From Strigops habroptila (taxonomy: Eukaryota > Chordata > Aves > Psittaciformes > Psittacidae): DNA of 64,000 nucleotides. The notes beneath the pieces were generated by a model. That model was not told the DNA's origin. It saw nothing but the letters and a program-made list of their open reading frames with translations, and did not search any database. Each line of letters begins with the position of its first letter. Positions within the stretch are counted from its first letter, which is position 1. The stretch lies in the NCBI RefSeq assembly GCF_004027225.2, contig NC_044301.2, positions 22,663,340 to 22,727,339 on the forward strand, read 5' to 3'. This document shows, piece after piece, positions 48,901 through 59,300 of this stretch. The position numbers were made by a program, and so were the translations under genes.

Positions 48901-49726
48901 GTTATCTACTGTTGGCCCAGTGGATGGTGGGGGCTGCTGCCCTCAGCACGAGTGGGATTATGTCCCGGCTTCCTGGTGTGTTCTGAGTATGGTAGGGGCC
49001 TTGTGGACAATGTCTGTCCTGCATTTCCTTGGAGACAGTCCTGTTGACCATATGCTTCATATGGCCAGTCTGTGTTTCCTGTACTCTGCTGCTTCCAGTT
49101 ACTGTTTCTTCCCTAGTGCTTGCTTTCAGGCTCCCTAGGCTAGAACCATCAGTTTGATCTTATTGTCAGTGTGGGGCCCAGACCCCTGAGCACTGGTGTG
49201 TGATCTCTTGGGCTTTCTCTGGGGCTTCTATGTACTTTCTGATATGTCATTTCCCATAGGATAACAAGTGCTGGGAGATGAATCACATGCTGACCAGTGG
49301 TGTGGTTCATTGGATTGAAGTGGATGAAGATTTTGAGGAGGATAACTCTGCTAAAGTGCATTTGTTGGTGCACAACCTGGTACTGCCTTTACTAAATGGA
49401 TTGTCTTCACCAAGCAGGTAGAGACTGTGGCTGAAGGCATTGATGGCAGGGAGCCCCACAAGTGTGAGCTCTTGTACTGAAGCAATACCTCTTTGCTCTA
49501 GCCAGAGCCAGTCATCCCTGTCAAGGATGCCACCTCAGATTTGTCCATCATAGCCCAGAAAGGCAGCCAATTGGTGCATAAGCACAGGGAGCAAAAGGAG
49601 CCTAAGAGGGTATGCTGTGACCTTTTGGCTTACTACCCTGCTGTACATGTTATGTAGTGCCTCACAGCCTTTGTTTGGAGTTTGCAGAGTACAGGCATTG
49701 GGAACAGTGACGATAAGGAGTTCATA
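45975..49726 (+). pseudogene. DHX38: DHX38 (PRP16) pseudogene, 5' exons only (right copy)
   Basis: DHX38/PRP16 is the DEAH helicase that remodels the spliceosome for the second splicing step. Exons seen: 45,975-46,302 (GSAAAEQHVFKTPTP, SSYKDWEE; TAG at 46,146); about 46,787-46,975 ([21 protein letters not shown] at 46,923); about 47,131-47,235; 47,658-47,826 ([19 protein letters not shown] at 47,762); 47,931-48,047 ([19 protein letters not shown]); about 48,183-48,259; 48,435-48,590 ([20 protein letters not shown]); 49,260-49,420 ([19 protein letters not shown]; 4-bp deletion near its end); 49,503-49,609 ([17 protein letters not shown]); and a trace at 49,688-49,726 (HWEQ, then stops). ERV-D follows at 49,777. 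No helicase motif is present. It is certainly dead. Confidence 0.95.
47533..47546. repeat. Poly-G tract in DHX38 intron (right copy)
   Basis: A run of about a dozen G mirrors the C tract at 8,649-8,660. It is a mononucleotide run with no apparent function. Confidence 0.8.
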
Positions 49727-49776
49727 CTTGTATGATACAGGATATCCTGGCAGTCCAGCTCATTGCATTGCCTCAT

Positions 49777-52183
49777 TGTCCTGGGTTCAGCTCTAACAGT
49801 TATTTTTCTCCTTCCTAGTAGCTGATGCAGTGCTGTGTTTTGGCTTTAGTCTGGGAACAATGCTGATAACACACCAATGTTTTAGTTGTTGCTAAGTAAT
49901 GTTTACTCCAACCAAGGACTTTTCTGTCGCTCATGCTCTGCCAGTGAGAAGGGGCACAAGAAGCTGCGAGGAAGCAGAGACAGGACACCTGACCCAAACG
50001 AGCCAAAGGGGTATTCCATACCACAGCATGTCATGCTTAGTATAAAAACTGGGAGGAGTTACCCGGAAGGCCAAGATCACTGCTCGGGTTGGGCTGGGTA
50101 TTGGTCAGTGGGTGGTGAGCAATTGTATTGTGCATCACTTGTGTTTATTGTTTTCTTTTCCTTTTCCCCTTTTAGTTTTATATTCTCTCTCCTTGTTATT
50201 TACCTTATCATTATTATTATTGCTGGTGGTAGTAGTAGTTTTGTATTATACTTTAGTTATTGGACTGTTCTTATCTCAACCCATGGGGTTTACATTCTTT
50301 CGATTCTCCTCCCCATTGCTCCAGGAGTGGGGGGGAAGAATGGGGGAAGTGAGTGAGCATCTGCGTGATGCTGAGTTATTGACTGGGCTTAAACCACGAC
50401 AGTCCTTTGTGGTGCCCAACGTGGGGCATGAAGGGTTGAGATAATGACAGATCTGACCAGAGTGTGTCTAATCATATTTGTGATAAGCATTCATTGTTTT
50501 GGATTAATAGTCACTTGTCGCAATGTTGATTTATTTGCTCTCGGTGTTGTTGCGCTTGGTCTCAAAGTTTCAGCATGTTGTACCTTCCTTACAGCCAGTA
50601 TTTGCTGTTTTAGTGTTTCTCAGCTTGGGGCCTGGGCTAAGGTTCTCGTTTTGTTGTACCTTATGATAATGGCTTGTGATACAATAGAATTATTGATCAT
50701 GAAACTGCTCTGGTATGCATTCTCAGCATGGCCTTCACCTCTATACTTTGGGAGGCATGTAATGGGAATTATTAACAATCATACCTCCTTTTTTCCCCTC
50801 AGAGGGTCAGCCTATGAAGGAGACATTCCCTCACACCCTCTGCTCTCCCACAAGGCTTTTTACAGCAGCATTTGAGAATTGTAAAGGTTTTGAATATCTT
50901 TTTAACGCCCTTGAAACCAGCCTACTCTTTTTGCTGGGAACCAGCATGCTTCTGCATGTGTTTTACCCACAGCCATACCACCTTGAGAACACTCTATTTC
51001 GTCTGATCACAAAAGTTAAGCAGGGTTGGGCTCGGGTCTTGTCTAAGGTTAAACAACGATCTGAGAGGACCACCAAGAGATTTTCCCTGAGGCTGGACAG
51101 TTATGAGTGGCAGGGTGTGTGGGATAGTATGGGCAAGTATCTAGGCCAGTGGGCCCCTCCAGTGCTTTGGAACTTCACCCCTGAACAAGTGCAAAATCCA
51201 GAAAAACTAGTAAAACACTTGGACAAGGTGTGCTGTCATCCTGGCAATACCAGAGAGGGACAAACCACCTCAGTGTGCTGGGGCTTGGCCTTCATCTACA
51301 GAGCCTTGTTCTGTAAGGAGCAGGAAAAAGATGTCTCTGGATCTGATGGCAAGGCAACAGACAACGTGGCTGCTCCATCCCCAGCAACAAGCACAGCAGC
51401 TACTCCAACTCTGACAACAGTTGTTGCAACCAATCCAACCCCAGTGAAAGACACTGCAGCTGCTCCAACCCTAGTGGCAAGACACTGCAGCCACTCCAAC
51501 CCCGGTGACAGACATTGCAGATAAACCAAATGACAAATCCGTGCCAATATCAGTTGCCTCTATAAGTAAGGGGAAACGCAAACGAGAGCCACAAAGAGCA
51601 ACTCATGCAGTGAAGAAAGATGAAGACCCAATGTGTGTACTAGAGGGGCCAGCATCTGAACAAGAATTATTAATACAGGAATCAGAGGAAGACAAAGAAG
51701 AAGAGGTAACTTCTCGATCCCGGACCTCGACTGAGCTGCGGAATATATGAAAAGATTTCACCCGTCTTCCAGGGGAGCACATCATCGCCTGGTTGCTCCG
51801 ATGCTGGGACAATGGGGCCAATGGTCAAGAACTAGAAGGTAGGGAAGCCAAGCAGCTGGGATCACTTGCTAGGGAAGGGGGGATTGAGAAAGCAATTACG
51901 AAAGAGAAACAAGCCCTCAGCCTTTGGAGGCAGCTCTTGGCAGCTGTGAAGGAAAATTATCCCTCTAAGGATGATGTTATGTGTTGCTCAGCCAAATGGG
52001 CCACGATAGAGAGGCATCCAGTCCCTGAGGGAATCAGCCATTCTAGAGATGATCTATTGTAGGCCAGATGGTGCCTTATTGCCCAAGAGAGAAGATATAG
52101 GAGGTACATGAGACAGGAAAATACAAAATGAAAAATTATCTTTTGTAAATAAGTAAACTCAGCTTTGGTTCTTGGTTATGGGA
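49777..52183 (+). mobile_element. ERV-D fossil (class II, ERVK-like): 5' LTR, primer site, gag (right copy)
   Basis: The LTR is 49,777-50,401 (about 625 bp, TGTCCTGGG...ACGACA). A tRNA-Lys-like primer site follows at 50,410-50,427, then a leader and gag-like region to about 52,060. It breaks DHX38 just after the trace of its eleventh exon. The element ends where the ERV-C LTR begins (52,184). It is broken, with several breaks; pol, env and a 3' LTR are not in the window. Confidence 0.85.
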
Positions 52184-52952
52184 TGTTGAGCTTGGTGGTT
52201 TTGAACAATAGAAAGGAGTAAGAAACGGAAACGAGGTGCACAATAACCAGCCAGAACTGGACTGGTGGCGGTTGGCTTGATGACAAGACTTTCCAAACTT
52301 GAAGTTCAGCCAAAGGACAGGGTGATGAAGAGGAAGATGATGAAGAAACGACCACCAGGGGTCCCAAAGACAGCTACCATAATAGAGTGCGCATGCGGGA
52401 AGAATAATCTAGAAATATGATGTCATGTATAAGTAACTTCATAAATATGCATGTAATGTAATGAATATGTATGATTAACAACGATATAATCACAGTTTGT
52501 TTGATGCTTGGGTGGGACACGCTAGGAGGAGCTATCCCCTGTGTACCCTGGTGCCACAATAAAGAATACCTGCTTGTCAACTTAAAACTTTGTTGGCAAG
52601 TTCTTAACGTGTTCTACGAATCAGTCTGGCACCCCAGATGGGACCCTCTCTGCTCGGCTGCAGGACCCACTGAGAACAGGGCTCCCTTGGGTACCCCGGC
52701 GATTTTTTCCCCGAGGGACCCCTTGACTCACTCGGATCAGTGCGGGAGCAGACAAGGACCATCTCTTATAAGGTATTCTTTATGAATTATATTATATAGG
52801 TGTAACGGTAAAGGAAAAGAGCTCTTACAGGAGGTTAGCAGTGGTGGAGGGACTCTAATATAGAGTGCCCTATGAGCTAACCAGGGATAGCTGTGGTGGG
52901 GGTGTTTTGGTAATAAAGCGCCCTATGAGCTACCCTAGCTGTGGTGGGGGTA
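52184..52952 (+). mobile_element. ERV-C fossil: LTR, primer site, leader (right copy)
   Basis: The LTR is 52,184-52,623, the primer-site-like TGGCACCCCAGATGGGAC starts at 52,627, and the leader ends in roughly 50-bp tandem units (52,821-52,952). It is cut at about 52,952, where the tip of an ERV-B LTR follows in reverse. Only the 5' end is present. It is probably class I and is broken. Confidence 0.8.
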
Positions 52953-53007
52953 TTATATTTTTAAATATAAGTTTAATTTCTAAATCATATTCAGTAATTA
53001 TCCCACA
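52953..53007 (-). mobile_element. ERV-B LTR, first ~55 bp (right copy)
   Basis: Reverse complement of the start of the ERV-B LTR (ending TTATCCCACA at 53,007). It sits next to AGCTG (53,008-53,012), the ERV-B target duplication in the ERV-A LTR. Confidence 0.88.
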
Positions 53008-53539
53008 AGCTGTTCTATGACCTTCATACTTGGCTGCACTGGGGCGCTAGGCCAATGCTCTCAGCACGGACAACAGCAAGACCATGAGAAACTGCACAGT
53101 CCCACGAGTAAACAATTAGAGATCTGGCATAAAGCCAGCAGGACCCTCTTGTGGCCATGGGAGAAGCCTCACCTATGGGTGGACGCACTGCGTAGGAATT
53201 TTCCCAATTACCTGAGACTCCTGGCATCGGCTGCAACGGGGCTTCCCAGCTGGAAGTGTGGGCCTGGATGATGATTCAGTGGTAATTGGTGATGTATTTC
53301 TTCTTAATCTCTGTTCTTTCTATATGGTAATGATTTAATGCATTGCTAACTCTCTCTGGTACTTTACTTATATACCTATATCTCTGATTTGCTTTATTGT
53401 ACTTATTCACTATATATAGAGAGATATTTACCTAATTCACATTAGTGTGCTTGCTTTAGTGTGCTTGTTTAATAAACTCTGCATATTATACAGCTAGTGT
53501 GTGGTCACTTTGTGGTGTACCCTGTCTGTCAGCAGAGCG
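53008..53539 (+). mobile_element. ERV-A, downstream part of its 3' LTR (right copy)
   Basis: This is the mirror of 2,654-3,185. It ends CAGCAGAGCG at 53,539, followed by CTTGC (53,540-53,544), the target duplication at the cut DHODH exon. Confidence 0.92.
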
Positions 53540-55256
53540 CTTGCCCTGCAGGTACTGCAGCCCTGGGGTGTTTGGGCTGGACACATTCACAACCAGGTAG
53601 TCAGCCAAAGGGCCCAGCATCCAGACCCCAGCCACGTAGTCAGCTGCAGCATTGGTGGAGCTCTTGTTCTTACCCAGGTTGACTCCAAGGGGCATCCCCA
53701 CTGGAACACATACACGGCTGAACCAGGGCAGCAGGACCACCCACTGCCCAGAGCGCCTGACAAAGGAGGCCCCAGGACCAGCTAAAATCAAGATGGGGAT
53801 ATGCAGCCCATGTGTTTTATGGGGGTGGGCTTGGGACTGTCCTGCAGCCACAGGAGCATCACCACAGCTGTCCCAATCAGCACCTCCAGCACCACTGGAG
53901 CCTGGCCACCCAGCAGAGGCTGCTCTCAGAAACTGCCCGGCTCTGGCTAGTCTCAGCAGACATGTCCCACCCAAAGCAGCAAACATAGCCTCTGTCACAG
54001 AGAAAATGGCTGGAGAAAGGTGCCTGGTCACAGTCCCAAGGGGGAGAGGCTACAGCCCCAAGAGGGATCCTGCTGTCAGAGTGCACCTTGCTCTGGCCAG
54101 GGCCCTCCTGTGCCTGGACACTGGCATTACACACTTTTCCTGGCCTACCTAGGAGACCCCCAAACCCACCCTGCAGACCCCAAGAGCAAAGGCTTTTAAG
54201 CTTGTCTCACCACCAGCGAGCCAGAGCTGTGTCTCCTGGTGGGCCTGCAGCCTGTGCTCCACTGCAGCATGGCCGTGGCTATTGAATTCATACCTGCACC
54301 AGAACAGGCAAGGTTCAGGGCTAGGCTGGTGTCCACAAGCCCTGAGCAGGACACAGGAGAAACATGAGGGAGACATACGGTCCCTCAGTTCTGCTCAGCA
54401 CATCCAACCCAAAAGCCACCACAGCACAGACCACAGAACTGGGACCACCCAAATAAACACCTACCTCTGGGCAGGCAGCCCATGGGACCCCACAGAGCAG
54501 CACCCTCGGGTCCCACCTGTTAATAACCACCTTGTCCTCTGCCAGCCGGAACACCCTGGGCCTGGAATTCCCCTCCTAGGAGTGGGGTGTAACAGTCCCG
54601 ACTTCCACAAAGCCAAACCCCATCTTGTACAGCTCATCCACAGCTTCGCCATGCTTGTTGAAGCCAGCCACCAGGCCCACCAGGTTGCAGAACTACTACC
54701 CGAGCACTCACACCTCCTGCAGGGTAGGGGCTGGGTCGCACACGGGCAGCCAGGAGCCAGAGCCCACTGACCCCGGGAACCAGAGCTGGGGCCTCACTCC
54801 AGTCCCTGCAGGAGCAGCTCCGGTCCCCTGCCCTCTGTCCCTTCTGCCCCGGGGGACCCACAGCTCCTACCGGGGACATCTCCTGAACCCAGGACCACCC
54901 CAGGAGCCCCGTTGGGCATCCTCCGCGGGCTGGCAGAGCTCATAGACCCCATGAACCGCGGCAGGTCACCCTGAGACTCAGCCACCCACCCACATCACCA
55001 CCACCGGCGATCCCCCCACCACCCTCCGCGCCCTGGTTGCCCCCTCCGACCACCCCTGCCGGCCCCGGTCTTCGCCCGCCGCAAAGCCGCACCAGCGGGG
55101 CCGTCGGGACGGCGGCGCGCAGGGCCAGCCCATGAGCTACCTCAGAGAGGAGAGAGCACAGAGCTTAGGCATCACCACCACATAAAACCACTCGTCGCCC
55201 GCCGTCGGCACCGAGCCCAGCAGCAACCCAGCACCCCCCACCGCTCACCCTTCCAT
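53540..55256 (-). pseudogene. DHODH: DHODH pseudogene, 5' half (right copy, ancestral position)
   Basis: This is the mirror of 937-2,653, read leftwards from the putative ATG at 55,256-55,254. Because it lies tail-to-head next to the single-copy IST1 and reads the same way, this is the copy still in its original place. It has the same stops and exon 2 damage as the left copy. Exon 5, with the catalytic-serine motif NVSSPNT, is cut after LQGK at 53,540 by ERV-A. The remaining exons are 12-14 kb away in the opposite orientation (39,931-41,461). Confidence 0.95.
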
Positions 55257-55492
55257 ACGGGCCACCGCCCCATTCCCGCCCCGGTGATTGGCCGAGGGCG
55301 GACCTTCCCAGCCAATAGCAGCGCGGCAGCACACAGGAGGGGACCCGGAGCGAGCCCGCCCTAACCCCACCCGCAGGCTGATGAGGGGCGGGGTCACCGC
55401 AGTCATTGCCGGCCCCGGCGCTCTGCGGCTGCAGCATGGAGAGTTCCGTCACTGTGTGACCCCCGGCAAAAGTATCACCAGGTACGACTGTT
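55257..55492 (-). promoter_or_regulatory. DHODH: Relic of DHODH promoter (right copy)
   Basis: This is a CpG-rich, TATA-less region with CCAAT at 55,312-55,316 and ATTGG at 55,287-55,291. It lies immediately downstream of the IST1 poly(A) signal, showing how tightly the two genes were packed. Confidence 0.55.
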
Positions 55493-56335
55493 CCCGAGCT
55501 CAGACTTTATTAGGAACCAACCCGCAAGATACAAATCACCCAAAAGGCTAAAGAAAAGGGTGTGGAAAGATTAGGTACAGAGAAGCCACAGAGCACGTTG
55601 CAAGTGGCACAGGTACAGCCAGCAGCTCCCCACCGTGCTCGGGGTGAGCAGAGCTGTTGCCACACGTCCTGTCAGCGTCCCCTTGGCCTCTGTTCAACCT
55701 GCACGTTTAGTGCCCAACGAGCAGCAGCAGGCACCCGTGAGTCCCTCTGCCTGGCCCACTCACGGTGCCAGGGGGTTCAGGACAGGGAACCGCACAGTGG
55801 CATCTCCCGTGGCCAGGGACCAGAGCCCTGCACAAAGAACATGGCCAAGACCACGGGGAGTCCCCAAGCATCCAGCAGGAGTGAAAGAGGACATCAGGCC
55901 AACTGTGAGCAGATACAGCTGGAGCCAAGGAGGTGGCAGATAGGTACAACCTTGAAGGGCAATGCTGCATCTCCTCACGCATAACTGCATTCCCCACCTC
56001 AGCCCTGGTTAGCTGGAAGTCTTACCAAAGCGACTTAATCGCCTTAATGCCCTTGAGACCAAAGGGCAAGCACAGCTTCTCTGTACAGCTACCCAGACAG
56101 ACAGGGTCTGCTCCCTGCTCCAGTCTCACCAGATTCCCTGCAGCTCACCTCCTGAAGCAACAAAGGTCAGGACAGTAGCAGCACTGGGTTTAAGTACAGC
56201 AGGAAGAGAGCTCAAAAAGCAGAGAGCATTCATTTGAAGTTAATACAGGAAACCAATTTCAAGGGGAGTTGGTTTCAGAGAGAAGAGCCATCATATCTCC
56301 TGCCCCTCAACCTTGCAGTTACAGCCCAGTCGGTT
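55493..56335 (-). other. IST1: IST1 3' UTR and poly(A) signal
   Basis: On the minus strand about 840 bases follow the IST1 stop codon down to AATAAA (TTTATT on the plus strand at 55,506-55,511). No other gene is seen here. The palindrome boundary (about 55,575) lies inside this UTR, so its last 80 or so bases exist twice in the window. UTR extent is inferred from the poly(A) signal only. Confidence 0.65.
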
Positions 56336-59300
56336 TTATGTTTTCTTCTTTAGCTCCTCAAATCTCCTAGAAAGATCATCAAAGTCAATGTCTTCAGAGA
56401 CAGAAGAGTTGGCTCCGGCAGATGCTGTTGGCAGCGTATCTGGCACAGATGGTAGTTCAGGCAGCACAAAGTTATCAATGGTATTAGGAGCTCCAGCCTT
56501 TGGTTTAGGAGAAGCCTCTGACTTGGGCCTGGGCCCTATTTAGAGTAAGAGAAATATCATTTCACCTCACCACCATCGCAGTCCCACCACAGGCCAACAG
56601 GGCCACACAAAAGAAAGACTGTTCTACCAAAAGGGCAGTACCAATGTGTCCTTCAGAATAGGACCAGCGGTCACACAGCTCAGATCACACACAGACTCAC
56701 TGGGGAAAACTACAAAGTCTCAGGTTTATGTGGCTGCAAAGGGCAGCAGCTGTCCTGGGTTCAGCTGTAACAGTTATTTTTCTCCTTCTTAGTAGCTGGT
56801 GCAGTGCTGTGTTTTCAACTTTAGTCTGAGAACAGTGCTAATAACACACCAATGTTTTAGTTGTTGCTAAATAATGCTTACTCCAATCAAGGACTTTTCA
56901 GTCTCATGCTCTGCCAGTGAGGAGGGGCACAGAAAGCCAGGAGGAAGCAGAGACAGGACACCTGACCCAAACAAGCCAAAGGGGTATTCCATACCACAGC
57001 ATGTCATGCCCAGCATATAAACCAGGGGGAGTTACCCAGAAGGTCCAGATCACCGCTCAGGTCAGGCTAGGTATCGGTTGGCAGATGGTGAGCAATTGTA
57101 TTGTGCATCACTTGTGTTTATTGTTGTTTTCCCTTTCCCTTTTTAGTTTTATATCCTCTCCCCTTGTTATTTCCCTTATCATTATTATTATTGATGGTAG
57201 TAGTAGTAGTTTTGTATTATACTGGACTGTTCTTATCTCAACCCATGGAATTTACATTCTTTTGATTCTCCTCCCCATCCCCCCAGGAGCAGGGGGGAGA
57301 AGAAGGGGGGTAGTGAGCAAGCGGCTGTGTGGTTCTGAGTTACTGGCTGGGCTTAAACCACGACAGCAGTCCCCTGTGCTGTGGCTGCAGCAAGCAGCAG
57401 CAGATGCTCCTCCGCAGCCCACAGCCAGCTGCAGCTGGGTGGGAGCTGCCTCAACACCTGCACTGGCAGGACTGCATTATAGGGATCCAAAGCCCCGGAT
57501 TTCTCTATTCTAGCACCTCCTAGAGACACACGCAGGTATTGCACGCTGTCACCCAGCTGTCAGACTGAAGCATACAGCCAGACCCAGTGCACCCACAGGC
57601 CTATCTTCTTCAGCACACATCACCAACACTCCCCAGAGAACTCCCTTAGAAACCCTTGCTGGAGCTGGCAAGGGTCTACTTACTCTAAAAAGCCTCTCCG
57701 CCCTTATCAAGTGCTGAAGGTAACAAGTGCTTTCAAAATACACAGAGCAGAATCACACTGCACAGGACAGGAGAATTTTGTTATGGTCCAATTACGATGC
57801 ATGAAGCATCTCATAAGCCTTTAGACAGATGGACCAAGGGATAACAGCTAGCACTACTAGCCCTGCTCTGCTGTATACAACCTCAGCACTGACATTAATA
57901 CAAACCTATCTACCCTCTTGGTGCTTACTTCTTTTATTCTCTTGCTGCAGAACAGTATTATTTACACAGTGTAAAAATACATTATCACTTAGAGCTGTTG
58001 CTTTCTCATTTTATCTTGCAACACCCTATTCTTGTTCCAACAGGACAGCTTAAGCCAGAGACCTAGTACTGACTCCTAAGTCAGACTCTAGTTCTTGAGT
58101 TTCCCAGTGGAAGTCTGGATCTTCCCTGTTTTGAGAGGATACTCTGCATTTCTGCCAGAGTCCTTTCCAAACTCAAATCCTCTTCTCAAGATACATCGGG
58201 TTCTACAGATTGCTCCCTATATGGAAAGCTTCCTCCCAGGGACACTAGGATCCTGAGCTAACCACAGCCCCTAACCACCCCAGGTTTCCCAAACTTCTGG
58301 ATGCACTCACCAGGCACCAGTGCAAGAGTGTCCTTGTCAGCATTAGGCTCGTCAATCTGAAAAAGACTCTGTTACTACAGCTCTCTGCTACCTGGCAGAG
58401 GATCTCACCAGTGTGTGGGCACTGCTCATGGACAATAGGAGCCACACCTGTGCAGAGCAATGCACATCCCACCCCCCCAAAGTAAGCAGGCAGCCCTGGC
58501 TTCCAGCACACTCAAAAGAACCTGCCTCTCTTCCCAAGAAAAGGAGGCAGTGCTTCAACTTTCCTCTCCCTCCCTGTCAATTGAAGCAGCTTCACTGGCC
58601 ATATTCCAGAACTGGATAAACAGAGCATGTCCACTAGCAGGTCTGAAATATTTATTACAGACATAAGTGGAAGAAGACTGCCCTCTTCATCCATGTAATC
58701 CCAGCCACTGCTTCCTTTCTTTCATAAAGGACAGACAGGTCCTTGTAACCAGTAGCAAGGTATGAAATGACCCCATCCCAGGTCTTGGTCAGGTTGGGAC
58801 AAAGACCCACAGCATGGTCAACTGTGCTGGCATAACTCCTCATTCCCTGCGGGCTGCAGCCAGTGACATCTGTCCCCACCCAGCTAGCAACTGCTGTGTC
58901 TGTGCATGTACCTCCTGCACTCAAAGGCTGCTGTGCAGCTCATACAAGGTGTCAGCACACAGCGGTGCTTGGCAACGCTCATCCCTACACTCGGGATACT
59001 ACAAAAACAAGCAGCATGTCGCTGAAAGCAAAATGGGAGGCATGGTCATTAACTGCAGCAACAAAAACAGACAAGCAGAGAAAGAGAAGACTCCATCCTC
59101 TCCTTTGTTGTCCCCAAGGACCAAGAAAAGCCTGGGAGAGGAAGTATTTAAACATACATAATCTGGGTCAGCCAAAATTGTCATCCAGGCTAACTACATG
59201 TTAATTCAAAAGCTATAATTAAACAGACTGAAGGTGATAAGCTCTCACGTGGCAAAAATCAGAATTTGTGGACTTGTTAACTGTTTATCACCATTTTAAC

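Larger units (their letters stand above)
28292..55575 (-). repeat. Right arm of giant inverted repeat (palindrome)
   Basis: This is the reverse complement of about 618-27,877. It starts inside ERV-B gag at the fold-back join and ends in the IST1 3' UTR, where the two sides part after GATTAGG (about 55,575). Right of that, IST1 is single copy. All units are in reverse order and orientation relative to the left arm. Confidence 0.97.
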
